A DNA stretch of 64,000 nt from Pseudopyrenochaeta lycopersici (lineage: Eukaryota > Ascomycota > Dothideomycetes > Pleosporales > Pseudopyrenochaetaceae). How positions within the stretch are numbered: the stretch's first letter is position 1; every line of letters begins with the position of its first letter. The translations under genes were made by a program, and so were the position numbers. Under the pieces are notes generated by a model that was given only the letters and a program-made list of their open reading frames with translations, searched no databases and was not told the origin of the DNA. Location of the stretch: the NCBI GenBank assembly GCA_003313425.1, contig NHZP01000035.1, forward strand, positions 62,001 to 126,000, read 5' to 3'. Positions 12,031-24,000 of this stretch are shown here, piece by piece.

Positions 12031-13321
12031 TTACCTTGCCTTCTCATCGTCAATCTGCCTCCTGAGATCGCTGAGTACTTCTTTCCTCTTCTCCAGATGC
12101 CCTTGCAAACCCTCAACCTGCTCCCTGACAGTCTCGATCTCCTCCCTGATCCCGCCCAGCCCTTTCACCGCACCACCCTCATCATTTTCCAGATCCCGTA
12201 AGGTATTCCTCTTATAGTCCAGCAATAGTTCCAGCTCCCTCTTGACCAACGCAGGCTTGCTATCCTTGCTCCGCCCATGCCGTCTGCTTTCCGCCTCCTT
12301 CTCCACGTCGGCAATTTTGGTTTCAAGTTCTCGGAGTTGTTTCTTGAGCCGCACTTCTTCCCAGTCCTCGGTTGTGCGGCCTCCAAAATCGGTGCCCTTT
12401 GAGCGGGCGCCATAGTTTGCGGCGCGGTCCCCAACGCCGAGGCGTGTGAGATATGCATCGCCGAATTTTGCTTTGCGGCCAGTCGTTGTGGTGTCGTCGC
12501 CACGGGCGGCCCAGCGGTTGTTGGCCGAGCTTTCCACATCATAGTCAATATGCGCTTTTTCGAAGCTCGCTCGTAGGCTCGGCGGGACGCTGCGGGGGAC
12601 GCGGTATCCTTCGCTCCTCTGATTCAAAATGTGCAGGAACGCTAAACTGGCGTCTTTTCCTACACTCTCTCGTGCCTTTGGGTTCACGAGATTCCATGCG
12701 AAGCGTATGTCGGAGTCTGGGACATTGTCCAGGCTGTCGAAGAGGCCGGAGAGGGAATCGAAGGCGAGGTGGCCATGTGAGTCGCGATTTGCAGTGTAAA
12801 TCTCCTCGTACTTGGACTTGTCGCCCGGCGACATGTACCAATCGAAGCCGTCGCGCAGGCCGGGCGTGTCGTCGTCATCCTCGACGGATTCGAAGGCGGG
12901 TTGTGAGCCGGACAGCGCGCGCGTAGCCTGGACAAGGTGGGCTTTTGATTCAGGGACGAGCCAGTCGGGCAGAGCCTTGGGCACGTCGACTGATATCTGT
13001 GCCACTTGATTAGCTTTGTAGACATGGACCGCGCCAAGCTGGAGGGTCGTGGCTGCTGGGGATGCAGAGAGCCCAACATACGCCATTGATTAGATCGAAG
13101 ATGAGTCGCATAGCCACACAAAACTCTTCAAAGTCGAGCTTGCCATCATTGTCCACATCCGCCAGATCCCATACCCTCTCAAGCTGGTCGTCCCTCAAAT
13201 GTGAGTTCTTCAACACCGGAGCCGCCTGCGCGCCGTCGAGATGCGACCCGCCCTGGCTCAGGGAGCTGAAGATCTCCCAGTATTTCTCGACTTCGTCTTG
13301 TTCGATGCGATTTGGCGCCAT
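12031..13321 (-). CDS. END3: Actin cytoskeleton-regulatory complex protein END3
   Basis: Part of the Pan1-End3-Sla1 coat module of cortical actin patches, needed for endocytosis. Exons are 13321-13082 (80 codons) and 12996-12031, with an 85-nt intron (GTATGT donor; CTAATC near the acceptor), giving about 401 aa. The N-terminal EH domain (residues 8-80) contains a complete EF-hand loop, [13 protein letters not shown], and the helix [14 protein letters not shown]. Across the junction comes [18 protein letters not shown], the block that follows the first EH domain in End3 proteins. A second EH-like region ([33 protein letters not shown]) and a C-terminal coiled coil rich in Glu, Lys and Leu (residues about 290-400) complete the usual End3 layout. 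The Met at 13086 lies in intron sequence and is not the start. It lies downstream of the class VII chitin synthase on the same strand, 467 bp away. Confidence 0.9.
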
Positions 13322-13788
13322 TACGCAAAGCTTTGGGGCGGAACACGTGCGTAGAGAGTGGCGTGTCGACGTGGGTTGCGGTGATGGGCGGAGCGAGTAC
13401 CACAGCGGTTGATGCTGGGGTACGGCGAGTACGTAGATGCCAAGCCCCTCACAGCACCCTCCTTGCATCCTTTTGACCTCCTGTTGCTCACTGAAGACGC
13501 CACATAGAAAAGGGTGCAGATTGTAAGCTGTGAAATTCTCAAATTAAGCTATGTATATCGCACATATCCCTAATCATTACAGAACCCGAGAAGAGCGATG
13601 CAGGTACACTCTAACTCAAAGATCCTAGCCCCAAATTTTTCCAAGACGATGCGCCAAATGCGAAAATAAGGAACGATATATGACGGAGCGTCAAGCTGAA
13701 TCAAGCCCGAGACGATCCCCTCAGGGGAACATGCCCAAAAATATACAAAAACACCGCTGATGCAGAAGGCTCCATTCTTCATCCCCCT
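13322..13788. promoter_or_regulatory. Region between class VII chitin synthase 3' end and END3 start
   Basis: 467 bp that must contain the terminator of the upstream chitin synthase and the END3 promoter. No coding region supported; individual sites were not identified. Confidence 0.4.
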
Positions 13789-16700
13789 CTAGTTCATGTT
13801 TGCAAGCTCGTTATCAATAGTCTGGCTCAGGAAGATCTTCCTCTCACCAGTGAGTTGCACCTGTAATCTCTGCTCTGCAAGAGCCACGAGCTGCTTCTTC
13901 GTAATGCGGTCAAGATCTGCATCCCGCAAACAAGCCTGCACCGTCTCGACGATCAAAGCATCATTGGGCCCGTTCATCATGTTCTGGAAATTGACTGTGC
14001 TTCCGGGCCGTGACTGGTTGTAGCCGAGAGGACTTCGTCCACGAATCGGTGGCGTTGAGGTCATGAGATTGTCCGAGCTTTGGAAGCCACCCATGCTGGG
14101 CCGTTGGCCATAAGGTGAGGCGTTGTAGTGGTCGCTCATGCCTCCCATGGACATTAGCCGGCTATCATGAGGGTTATCTTGGTAACGTGACAGGTTGGAG
14201 TAGGTAGACTGGCGCGCCTGCATTCCTTGGTAGGGGCCTGGTGATTGCGGAGGCATGTGAGAGATGTGTTGCATATTAGACATGATGGTCGAGGCAGGCT
14301 TGACCGAAGAGTAAACCGATTGCATGTCATTCATCTCATACGCTTCGTCCTCGTATGCGCTGAATCCACCCTTTTCAGAGGTCTGACCAACAAGTCCACG
14401 GCGCCCGGGAAGTTCGTTGCGTTCAGCATATTCGTCCCATCGCATCATTGGGATGGCCTTTGGATCGAAAACCTCATCGTCTGTGGTCAGAACCTGCTTG
14501 GTACCTTGTTCGCCAATGACAACACGTGTATTACCCCACGAGAAGTCGTCTTGCTTCCAGAAAGAGTAGAGAGGCAGCGCCAGAGAATAGATCGGGAAGG
14601 CGAGGATGTAAATGATCATCCAGCCAACGTGCTGCCACTGCCGCTTGATGATGAAAATAAGGGCTTGAAGGCCATAGACAGCAGCAAGCATGATGATGGA
14701 AAACATTGGGAATTGGCCGGATCCAGATGCGACATTATAGACGAGGTAGACGAGGTAAGCGCAAATCGATGGTAGAATGAGGGTTCCGAAAAGATCGATG
14801 AAGACGACGAAGCGCATGGAGAAGCAGCAAAAGCCGCAGAGGTCCTTCAAGAAGACAAGCTCTGCCAAGTTGTGGATAGTCGAATTGATCCAACGGCGTC
14901 TTTGGGAGAGGAGAATGCTCCATGTCTCGGGCGCTGCTGTAAGAGCGTAGGCATCTGGAATAAACTTGTACGACATGTTCGGGAAATGCTTTGTCATGAG
15001 AGTGGTCAGGTAACGATCCTCACCAAGCGACAGCAGATTCTTCTTATGCAACGTGTCCACAACACAGTCAGCGTAGTCCTTGATGACCTTGTCTGCAATG
15101 ATCAGGGGCTTGCCCTTGTCGGCTGTGCGCAAGCGGTACATGCAGAAACTAAAGCTATTAACAAAGGCCGATACAATCAAGGAGGAGAGTACTCACCAAC
15201 CAGGTAAACAGGTGACACTGCCGAACAAGCTCTCAAAGGCCTTTGATAGATGATGCGAGATATAGTATTCATATACCTGGATCATCGTCCACCAAGACCT
15301 ATCTTCATTCTCCAAGCTGGTCTCGCCACAAATACCAGCAATCTTGGAGTCATTTGCGCAACTGGCCACAAGACGGTTGAGAGCATCTGGCCTGACCATG
15401 GTATCAGCGTCGACCATGAGGAGATACTCGTACAGTTCTGGGTCGACACCGATGATGTTGTTGATCTGATGGAACATCTCCAATTCCAGAGGGTTCATGG
15501 CAGAGCGGTGGTGGACGCGATTGAGGAAGCTCATGAGCAAAATCTGAGAGTCTCGCTTGCCACGATTGCCCGGTTTCGATTTGTGTTGCTCTGATTCCTT
15601 GCCCATCTTGACAACAACGACATACGGAACCACGTTGCCTTCGAACTCGTATAGCCCAGAGTATACCTTGCCGTAGTTGAGCTGTTGGCTTCCCTCGCCG
15701 ACAGACCAGAATGGAAGGGCTGGAGGATCGACTTTGGGGTCTACGCCAAGGATGTCCAAGACAATCTTTGGCGTAGGACGATCGTTACCACCACCAACGA
15801 TCATGCCGTCGCAGACAACGCAGATGAGCTTACGCTTGTTATCGTAAGCAAGGGCAGTCAACGAATCGAGACCTTTTCGAAGCTGATCCTCGCCTTCGGT
15901 ATATGCAGGAACTTGACAAATAACAAACTTGTCCTGGTTGGCTGGGCGTTTCCTCGAGCCGAGTTGGAGTGCAGCCAAAAACTTGATGACGATGACGGCA
16001 CAGAGAATGATAGTAACGGCGAGCAGAATGTAGTCGTTGACTTGGCATCTTGCAGTTTTGCGGAAATCAGTCTTGCCAACGTAAAACAAGTTGTCCAGAC
16101 ACTGGAGATTGTAGGCTTGTGCGGTCTCGTTCAGCTGGTTGCTAAAGTCCTCAGCAAGATCCTGGCCAGCATTGCTTTTGACCAGATCTGTCAGCTTTGA
16201 GTCGAGGAATTTGTACTCGTCAAGGTCGTTCATCATGTCGAGCGTCTTGAAGTAGTCCGTCAAGTCATAGACTTTGTCGTGTATCGTAAACCACATGTGA
16301 TTGAGGTTCTCGCCCTCGCTCTTGATTTTCTTCGTTTCCCAGACCAGGTCGCCTTTTCTGAATTCTCGAATCTTGGGCAGGAACACATTAGGGTACCAAT
16401 CCTGTTGTAGCAAAGCCTTACTATCTGGTAGGTTCGTCTGCGTCCCAGATTTGTGTACAGCCAAGGAGAAGTCGAGGGTCTCATTGGAGGAGAGTTCTAA
16501 TACACGATTGCGGTTGTTGTCAGCGATTAGATTTGGGCATGCAAGATAGAGCGGCGGGACAATATATGGATCCATATCAGCACCAGCCAGCTCCAGCATT
16601 CGGTCCCGGGTAGCTTCGGTATTGGAGTCGCTGTGTTGTTTCTTCCAGAATGATGTTAGATCATACACCACGCCGTGATGACTGACATAGTAGTCATTTT

Positions 16701-19180
16701 CGCCTTGATGCTGTGATACTTCGTTCCGGCTCCAGACCTTGTCCTTGTTTGGGCACAAGAGTTTGCCAAAAGCAACAATATAAAAAACGATGGAACCGTT
16801 TAGCAACATGATTAGCAGGACCAAGACGACCTTTTCTCGCCACGCCATGCGAACATCGGGTCGCTTCATACGGCCGATGAACTTCAAAGCCGGCGAAGGA
16901 ATCCAGAAGGTGATTGCCCAAACAAATGCAACCCAAAATCTTCTAGAAGCGGTGATGGGAGACTCGGTGACCATTGCATTACCCCCTGATTCAGCATCAT
17001 AGTATGTAATTCCCTTGTGATCATCGCCTTTCATACCAAGACCATAGTCTCCCGGGCCGCTCGCTGGAGCAGTTCGTGTGGTCGGTGCTAATGACTTGGC
17101 ATCTGCGCCGCTGCGTACAGCCAAGCTGGCTGAACTTTGGAAAGGGTTACTGGGCACTGGAGTTATCTCAGGAAGAGGCGGAAAGAAGGCGCTCGCCGTA
17201 GGCGGGTTCTGGGTAGGGTAGCTGCTCTCCATACCGCCGGCTCCAATCATGTGTCCAAGCATGTTCTGCGAAGAGTCGGTCTGATCAAGTTGGGATTCCG
17301 CCTCCCACCATGTACCTTCTCGCACCCACACACGCTCAGTGCCAACCACAACCTCGCCGTTGCTCCACCCACGCTCAAGCGCGAACGTCTCGATACCCTC
17401 TTTGCCGTCTGTGCAGCCGAGGGGCTTGTAGCGATCATAGAACTCATGGTGCTCGAAGTCGGCCGTGAAGTCCAAGAATCGGTTGCGGCGGTTTGCCCAC
17501 TCCGGTAAGCGCCATTCTCGAAGCTGCCGAGAAACGACGCCGGCCTGCCAGGTGGAGTTGAAATCCTGGTTCATGGATGTGGGAACTGCATCGGTAGGGT
17601 GCAGGGCGAGCTGGAACCATACTCTGCTACTGGCAACAGTGATGGGCAGGTCAAATCGGCCGTGCTTTCCCAGGACGATGCCGCTATTGTGGACAGGATA
17701 TAAGAGCTGCCTCAGGAAGTGTGCCTCATCCGGGATTTCGAGGGCGACCTTGTCCAGTACGGCCTCACGCTTTTCAAGTATCGCTTCTTTCTCACTGAGG
17801 CCTGGACCGCTGATGCCGAGTTCGGCGGCGCAGTTTTGCATAGCTTCCCTCATCCCCTCGAGAACGGAGCTACCAGTGGGAGCGACGGGTACGCCGTCTT
17901 CTCTCATCTCCGCATTTATGCCTTCACTATCGTCAAAGACAGTACGCAGAGCAACGGCCCTGCCGAGGGCGCGGCTTGGGATGTCGACAACCGTGATGTT
18001 GACAATGTCCCCAGTGTCATCCTCTGAATCCTCAGGCGTCAGCATACCGGGTTGGCTGCCATCGCTATCCCCCGAGTGAAAGCCACTTTTGGCTCTTTGA
18101 ATGTCGGCCTTGATGGTAGCGTTCGCGTGAGCAATAACATAGTCGACAATGGCTTCATAGATGCCACCAATCGCAATCTCGCGTTCATTGGAGCCCAGCT
18201 TCTGGCGTAGAATCTCAGATGGGATGTCGAGAAGGGCACCGACATCTTCGCAAACAGACTGCAGTGTCTCTTCATCCACAAAATAGTCCAGTGTATTGCC
18301 AAGCTTCAAAAGGCCGGTAAGACAGCTGATGACGTCGAGATAATGTTGGCCTTTGATACCAATGGCTTTGAGGTTTGTGCGGAAGTCCTCCGCAGCCGCA
18401 GCGTCATCGGCGTCGGGCAGGTAGGAGGGAGGGTCGAATGTGCCAGACCGGTTGAGGAGGGCATACTTGTGCAGTGGCTCGATGTTCAAGAAGCTCTTTT
18501 CCTGCTTGCTGGCAGAGCTCGAGTTGAGATAGTAGAAGACATCGAAAGCACGGAAGCCGGGGTGGGCAGGGACCTGCAGCAGGCCTTGCTGGACGTCGAG
18601 CCCGGAGGTAGAGAGCTTGATCTCAGCGGCAACAACGTTGCCGGCAATGTTGAGTGTGAAGACGGCGGCTAATGCCGAATAGCGCGGAGTGAAAGGGTTT
18701 TGTGGCGTCACGCAGTGGGTAAAGGCCTTCAGGGCCTCGAGCGCGGTGTAGAAGTTGCCAGGGAGCGAAAGAGGCAGGCTGGAGATGAAGGGCGAGAAGA
18801 GTGACGGGCTCGATTCGTGCAGCGAGCTGGGCAGTCAGCAACGTACCAAAAGCAGCACACACGAGCAGGATCTAAACTTACGCCAAAACAATGCAGCCAT
18901 CTTCGGCTCGGCGGCGGGCGTGTTCCCAGGCCTTGCGTCCGAGTTCCAGGTCAACAGTGCCGCCAATGCGGTCGTTGGTTATTGTCTTTGCATTGACCCA
19001 GGTATTGACGACTAGACTGGTGCTGGCCTCGAGATTGTACGATTGGCCGTGCTTGTATGCCGAGTTGAGTGTGTTCAATAGGGTTGTGGTGGATGTTTGT
19101 GAGGGAGGATTTCCAGGACGCGGTGCCGACGTGGACGCCGTCGAGTAGACAGACATGCGCGAGTTGTTGACGAAACTCAT
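13789..19180 (-). CDS. Class VII chitin synthase with reduced myosin-like domain
   Basis: Plasma-membrane chitin synthase. Exons are 19180-18882, 18826-15197 and 15148-13789 (about 1762 aa); introns are 55 and 48 nt. The second junction restores the conserved CLPGCFCMYRLR. Residues 1 to about 700 form a myosin-motor-like domain ([15 protein letters not shown] N-terminus, [16 protein letters not shown]) without a P-loop, which sets class VII apart from class V. Membrane segments lie near 728-785, two cytochrome-b5-like blocks ([10 protein letters not shown] near 813, [11 protein letters not shown] near 949), a helix near 1043, then the catalytic domain with [31 protein letters not shown] (about 1353) and QRRRWINST (about 1397). 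The last 57 residues resemble a DEK C-terminal domain. The Leu codon in frame at 19225 was rejected in favour of the ATG at 19180. The gene is head-to-head with class V, an arrangement known in many ascomycetes. Confidence 0.93.
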
Positions 19181-21031
19181 GGCTGCGGGCTGAGGCCTGT
19201 CGCCCCTAGGGTTGTGAGAGTCCAAGGTCGATGCTCAGCAGGAACGAGTGTCTTGTGCGAGGTTTGCGAGTCTTGTTTCCCCAATCCCAGGCCGCGGGCA
19301 GAGATGCGCGCGGTTGACGTGGAGACGGGGGGGGAGCAAGGTGCGTGCTGGCAATGGCGAGAAAGGCGGTAGCGAGAGAATAATATTATTAAACGACTGT
19401 AATGAAGAGGAAGGAAAAAGCACACGACGAGAAAGGCCCGTCAGTCAAGAGACAGAGTAACAGTGGCAGTAGCAACAATGTCTGCTGGCTCAGGGCGACT
19501 TTCATTCCTCAGCAGCCGGGGGCATGTAGCTACCAGCTCAATCGGGCCTGGTGGCGCTGTAACGCTACAGCTGTTTAGACGCAAAATACCGGACAAGGCG
19601 GTCCACCCTGGATGGATCCACAGCAGCCGAACAGGGATGGCGGGTCTTGGTTTTCGTCGCCACTACCCAGCTGCGGCGCCCGTCCGATTGACCCATATGC
19701 ACTACAGCAGCGGAGTGGCGTCCTAACGCGATCGCGACCCCCCCTATTTTTAGGCTGTTTATTGTTTACGTAGGCTGAGATTTTGGAACAATTTTTGTTG
19801 GCACATCTCTCCCAACATTCACCCAACAGGGCACTCGCATGCTATCGATAAGCAGTCGGGTGAGAATCTCGCGGAAGGGCATGCATGCGCCAAAGATGAA
19901 AGGCGCAAATCCTCATGTCCACCGCCGCGGCCCTTCATTTGGCACTCAAATTGACTTTGGCAATGCATGTTTCAACGCCGGCCACATAGGGCCGAATCAT
20001 TTCACGCCTGTCGCTCCTCGTTGACGTCAAGCACCGTGTGGCCCCTCCTCTGCTCAAGGAGCCCTCGTGTTCCCAAAACGGACGCTATCCACAACGTTCC
20101 ATCTGTGGCCGCCCCGTTTGTCATGAGATGGTGCACTCCGCCTCCCGCTGCTCCAGACGGTGGGCCTCGACTAGCCCTCCCTGCTCCTCACCCACACCCA
20201 CCTAGCAAGACTGGAGTCGGTATCGACCTGTCCATGCGTGCTGTGTTTCCTTTCTTGGGCGCCAGAGAACGCGCAATCGATACGGCTCTAGCGTGTATTG
20301 GAGTCTGCATCATGACGGCTCCCCAGAGCGCGAGCACTAGCACAAACCGTTGGTTCTGCTGCAACGCGTCTTCGGGACCCAAAACCGCAAACTGGGAGGG
20401 GCAACAGAGGTGAAACGGCGCAGTGTTCGCTGCACACTTTGCTGTCAAGGCCAAGTCGTATTGTGTTTCTGTTGTGCCGATGAGTGCGGTGAGGGAAAGG
20501 GCTGAGCGATCCCCCCGGCGCACGCCTGCTGGTCTCATCAATAAGCAGACGAGGTGGAGCTGCAAGGCCTGATCGGACGAGAATAGCCCTTTTTGGCGTA
20601 ATATATCTATTTTTGCGGCCCCTTTTTCACCCAAACCCGTCTCCTGGTCAACACGGACCAGCCAGCGGCGGCGGGCGACGCTGCGAGAGGAGAGCTAGAA
20701 TCCCAGCAGCCCCATCATTTTGAACAGACAGCATAACCGACCCCTTTGACACTGTCAACCGTCCTCAACACCTTTACCTTCGTTTGTAGACCCTTCACCA
20801 CATTCGCTGCTTGTAATTATCTTTTCCTTTGGAGGGCTCGCCATCTCGTGCAGCGCGTGTCATTTTTTGCAAAGAGTCCTCTGCATTCCAGCCGTACCAC
20901 AAACGCGACCTTGTCCCCTACCACCACTATCAAGACATCGTTTCACCCTGCAACTGCCATCTCGGCGACCGAGCGCTCCTGCCTGACGTTTACAATCGTT
21001 CAACGCTCCCACGGGGACGCGTTTGCCCGCA
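19181..21031. promoter_or_regulatory. Shared divergent promoter of class VII and class V chitin synthases
   Basis: A 1.85 kb region separating the two start codons. No coding sequence is supported. It contains a G8 run near 19327-19334, a self-complementary CGCGATCGCG near 19728-19737 followed by a C run, and pyrimidine-rich stretches toward the class V start (20740-21000). Co-regulation of the pair through this region is inference from the head-to-head arrangement. Confidence 0.5.
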
Positions 21032-24000
21032 ATGGCCTCGAATCCTCTGCAGAATGCTTCGCTGCCAGCCCTTGCTCAGCACCAGCAAAGCGACACAGGC
21101 CTGACATCCGCCCTAGCAAGCAGATTCCATGCCCATCTACCTATTGCTACCCTCTCCACTCAAGGACTCGTCGCCGTCAACACATACACAGATGCCAGCC
21201 GTGGCACAGATGGCGGCAAAGAGGGAAGTGCACACCAGGCCGCAGAGGAGCTCGCCCAGCGGGCTTACATGCGACTTGGACAGCGCTCTGAAGATCAGGC
21301 TGTCGTGTTTCTGTAAGTGATGCGGATTGCCGTTGTTTGTGTGTAAAGTCTAACAAAGCCCAGCGGTGAATCTGGATCTGGAAAGACCACGGTTCGCGGT
21401 CACATGCTGAGGTCCTTTCTCTCATACTCTTCAACGCCACTGTCCAAGAAAATCGAACACGCCAACTTCGTCTTCGATGCCTTCACCACCACTAAATCGC
21501 TTACCACGCCCATCGCCTCCAAGTCTGGCCTCTTATTAGAGCTCCAGTATAATACTTCTACCGCTAACCACGCAACGCTTCTAGGCGCTCAGTTCTTGGC
21601 ACACCGTCTTGAGCGCAGCCGCATCGCCTCGGTACCCACCGGAGAGCGCACATACCACATCCTCTACTATCTCCTTGCTGGCACTAGCATCAACGAGAAG
21701 AAGCATCTGTACCTCGATGTCGTTGGCGCAGATGGCCAACCGGGCAACCGGGCGTCCATCGGCTCCACCAAAAGGTGGCGCTATCTCGGCCACCCTACGC
21801 AGCTCAAGGTCGGCATTGACGACCCCAAAGGTTTCCAAGACTTCAAGTCAGCCCTGCGCAAGCTTGAGTTCGGCAAGGAGAGTATTGCCGGCATCTGTGA
21901 AATCATGGCCACTATTCTCCACATTGGCCAGCTCGAGTTTGAAACAGGCCAGTCCACAACTCCCGCCGCTGACGAGAGCGGTGGCTACTCGCACGAGGGT
22001 GGCGAGTCCATCACCATGGTAAAGAACAAGGAATGCCTGACTCCGATTGCTCAGTTTCTAGGAGTGACCATATCCGATCTGGAGCAGAGTCTGCGATACA
22101 AGTCCAAGACCCTCTACCGGGAACGCGTCACAGTCATGCTAGACCCCAAGGGTGCTCGTGCCAATGCCGACGAACTTGCCCGCTCGCTTTACTCCCTCCT
22201 CGTCACCTGGGTCATGGAGCAGATGAACACCAGGATCTCCGTCCTGCCAGAAGAGATCTCCAATACTGTGTCTTTGGTGGATTTCCCAGGTTTTGCCAAC
22301 TCCGCAGCCACTGGCTCATGTCTGGATCAACTTCTCAACAACGCTGCCAACGAATCACTCATCACTTTCTGCCAGGAGAGCTTCTTCCAGCGTCAGATGC
22401 AAGAGCTTGAGGCTGAGGAGATCAGCCTGCCTCCAATGGCCTTTTACGACAATACCGAAGCGAAAACCGGCCTTCTCAAATCTGGAAATGGCCTTTTGAG
22501 CATCCTCGACGATCAAATGCGTCGCGGCAAGTCCGATATGCAGTTCTTGGACGCAATTCGCAAGCGATTTAATGATAAGAACACGGCTATCCTACCAGGT
22601 AGTGCTACTGTTGTGCAACCAGGTAGCAACTTTCCTACTCCGAACACATCTCCATCATTCACAGTTCGTCACTATGCCGGAGACGTCGATTACAGTGTAG
22701 AAGGTTTGCTTGAAGAGAACGCAGAGCTCATTTCAGGCGACATGATGCATCTCTTGAAAACAGCTCAGGCTCCGTTTGTGCAGCAACTATTCGGACAAGA
22801 GGCTCTCCATAAGATGACTCACCCCAAGGAGAAGACTGCCATCATTCAAGCGTCTGTCAGTTCTAAACCGTCACGTATGCCAAGCATGGCGCGACGCAAG
22901 GCTGACAAAACGGGGAGATTTGGTCGCCAACTGAATGTTTTCGACGAGGATGCCATTAGTGACGCAGGCAGCAACATGTCTGAATCCAGGAAAGGCGGCG
23001 ACTCTGCCAAACAAACTGGTGCTGCAGGCCAATTTGTCAGTGCGCTGAAAACCATAGAGTCTTCTCTACGAAAGGCCAATCCCTACTTCGTGTTCTGCCT
23101 GAAGCCAAATGATCGACGAATTGCCAATCAATTCGACAGCAAATGTGTTCGTCAACAAGTCCAGGCTTTCGGCATTGCCGAGATCAGTCAGCGTCTTCGC
23201 GTTGCAGACTACAGTATTTTCATGCCTTTCGCTGAGTTCTTAGGTCTGGCGCAAACTGATGTGAGCATTGTGGGAAGTGAAAGGGAAAAGGTGGAGTCGG
23301 TCCTTGATAGCAGGCCGTGGCGGGAGAACGAAGTCAGAGTCGGTGCCACGGGCGTTTTTCTTAGTGAAAGGTGTTGGCTCGAGATAGCCAACATCACAAA
23401 CATTGCTCCCTACGCTCGTGGGAACGCTGGCTCCGAGGACAATCTCCTCACTCCAGATGTTGCTCGTACATTTGGAGACTCCAGGGCAGGGCTGCTCTCC
23501 CCGTCACCAGGCGCCTACTACGACGACAAAGGTGGGAATTACTTCGGCAGTCGCGATGTTGACGCTCGCTCCGAAGCGCCATCAGGCATTACTGGTGACA
23601 TGTTCCATGGCTTGGAGCAGAATAAAGTCATTGATGAAAAAGCCGCCGATAAAAAGCTGGAAGAAGTTGATGTCCTCCCAGTCTCTGGTAGCCGAAAGAG
23701 ATGGGTGTTCATTGTCTATTCATTGACTTGGTTCATTCCAGACTTTCTCATTCAACATGTAGGACGGATAAAGCGTAAGGATGTGCGAGTTGCATGGCGT
23801 GAGAAGTTGGCCATAAACATGCTCATTTGGTTGAGCTGTGCCTTTGTCATCTTTCTCATGATCGGTTTCCCGATGCTTATCTGTCCAACTCAGCACGTCT
23901 ATTCAAGTGCTGAATTGACATCCTACGACGGCAAAGACAATAATGACGCATACGTCGCCATGCGTGGTGTCGTCTACGATCTCGGCGATTTCATACCCCA

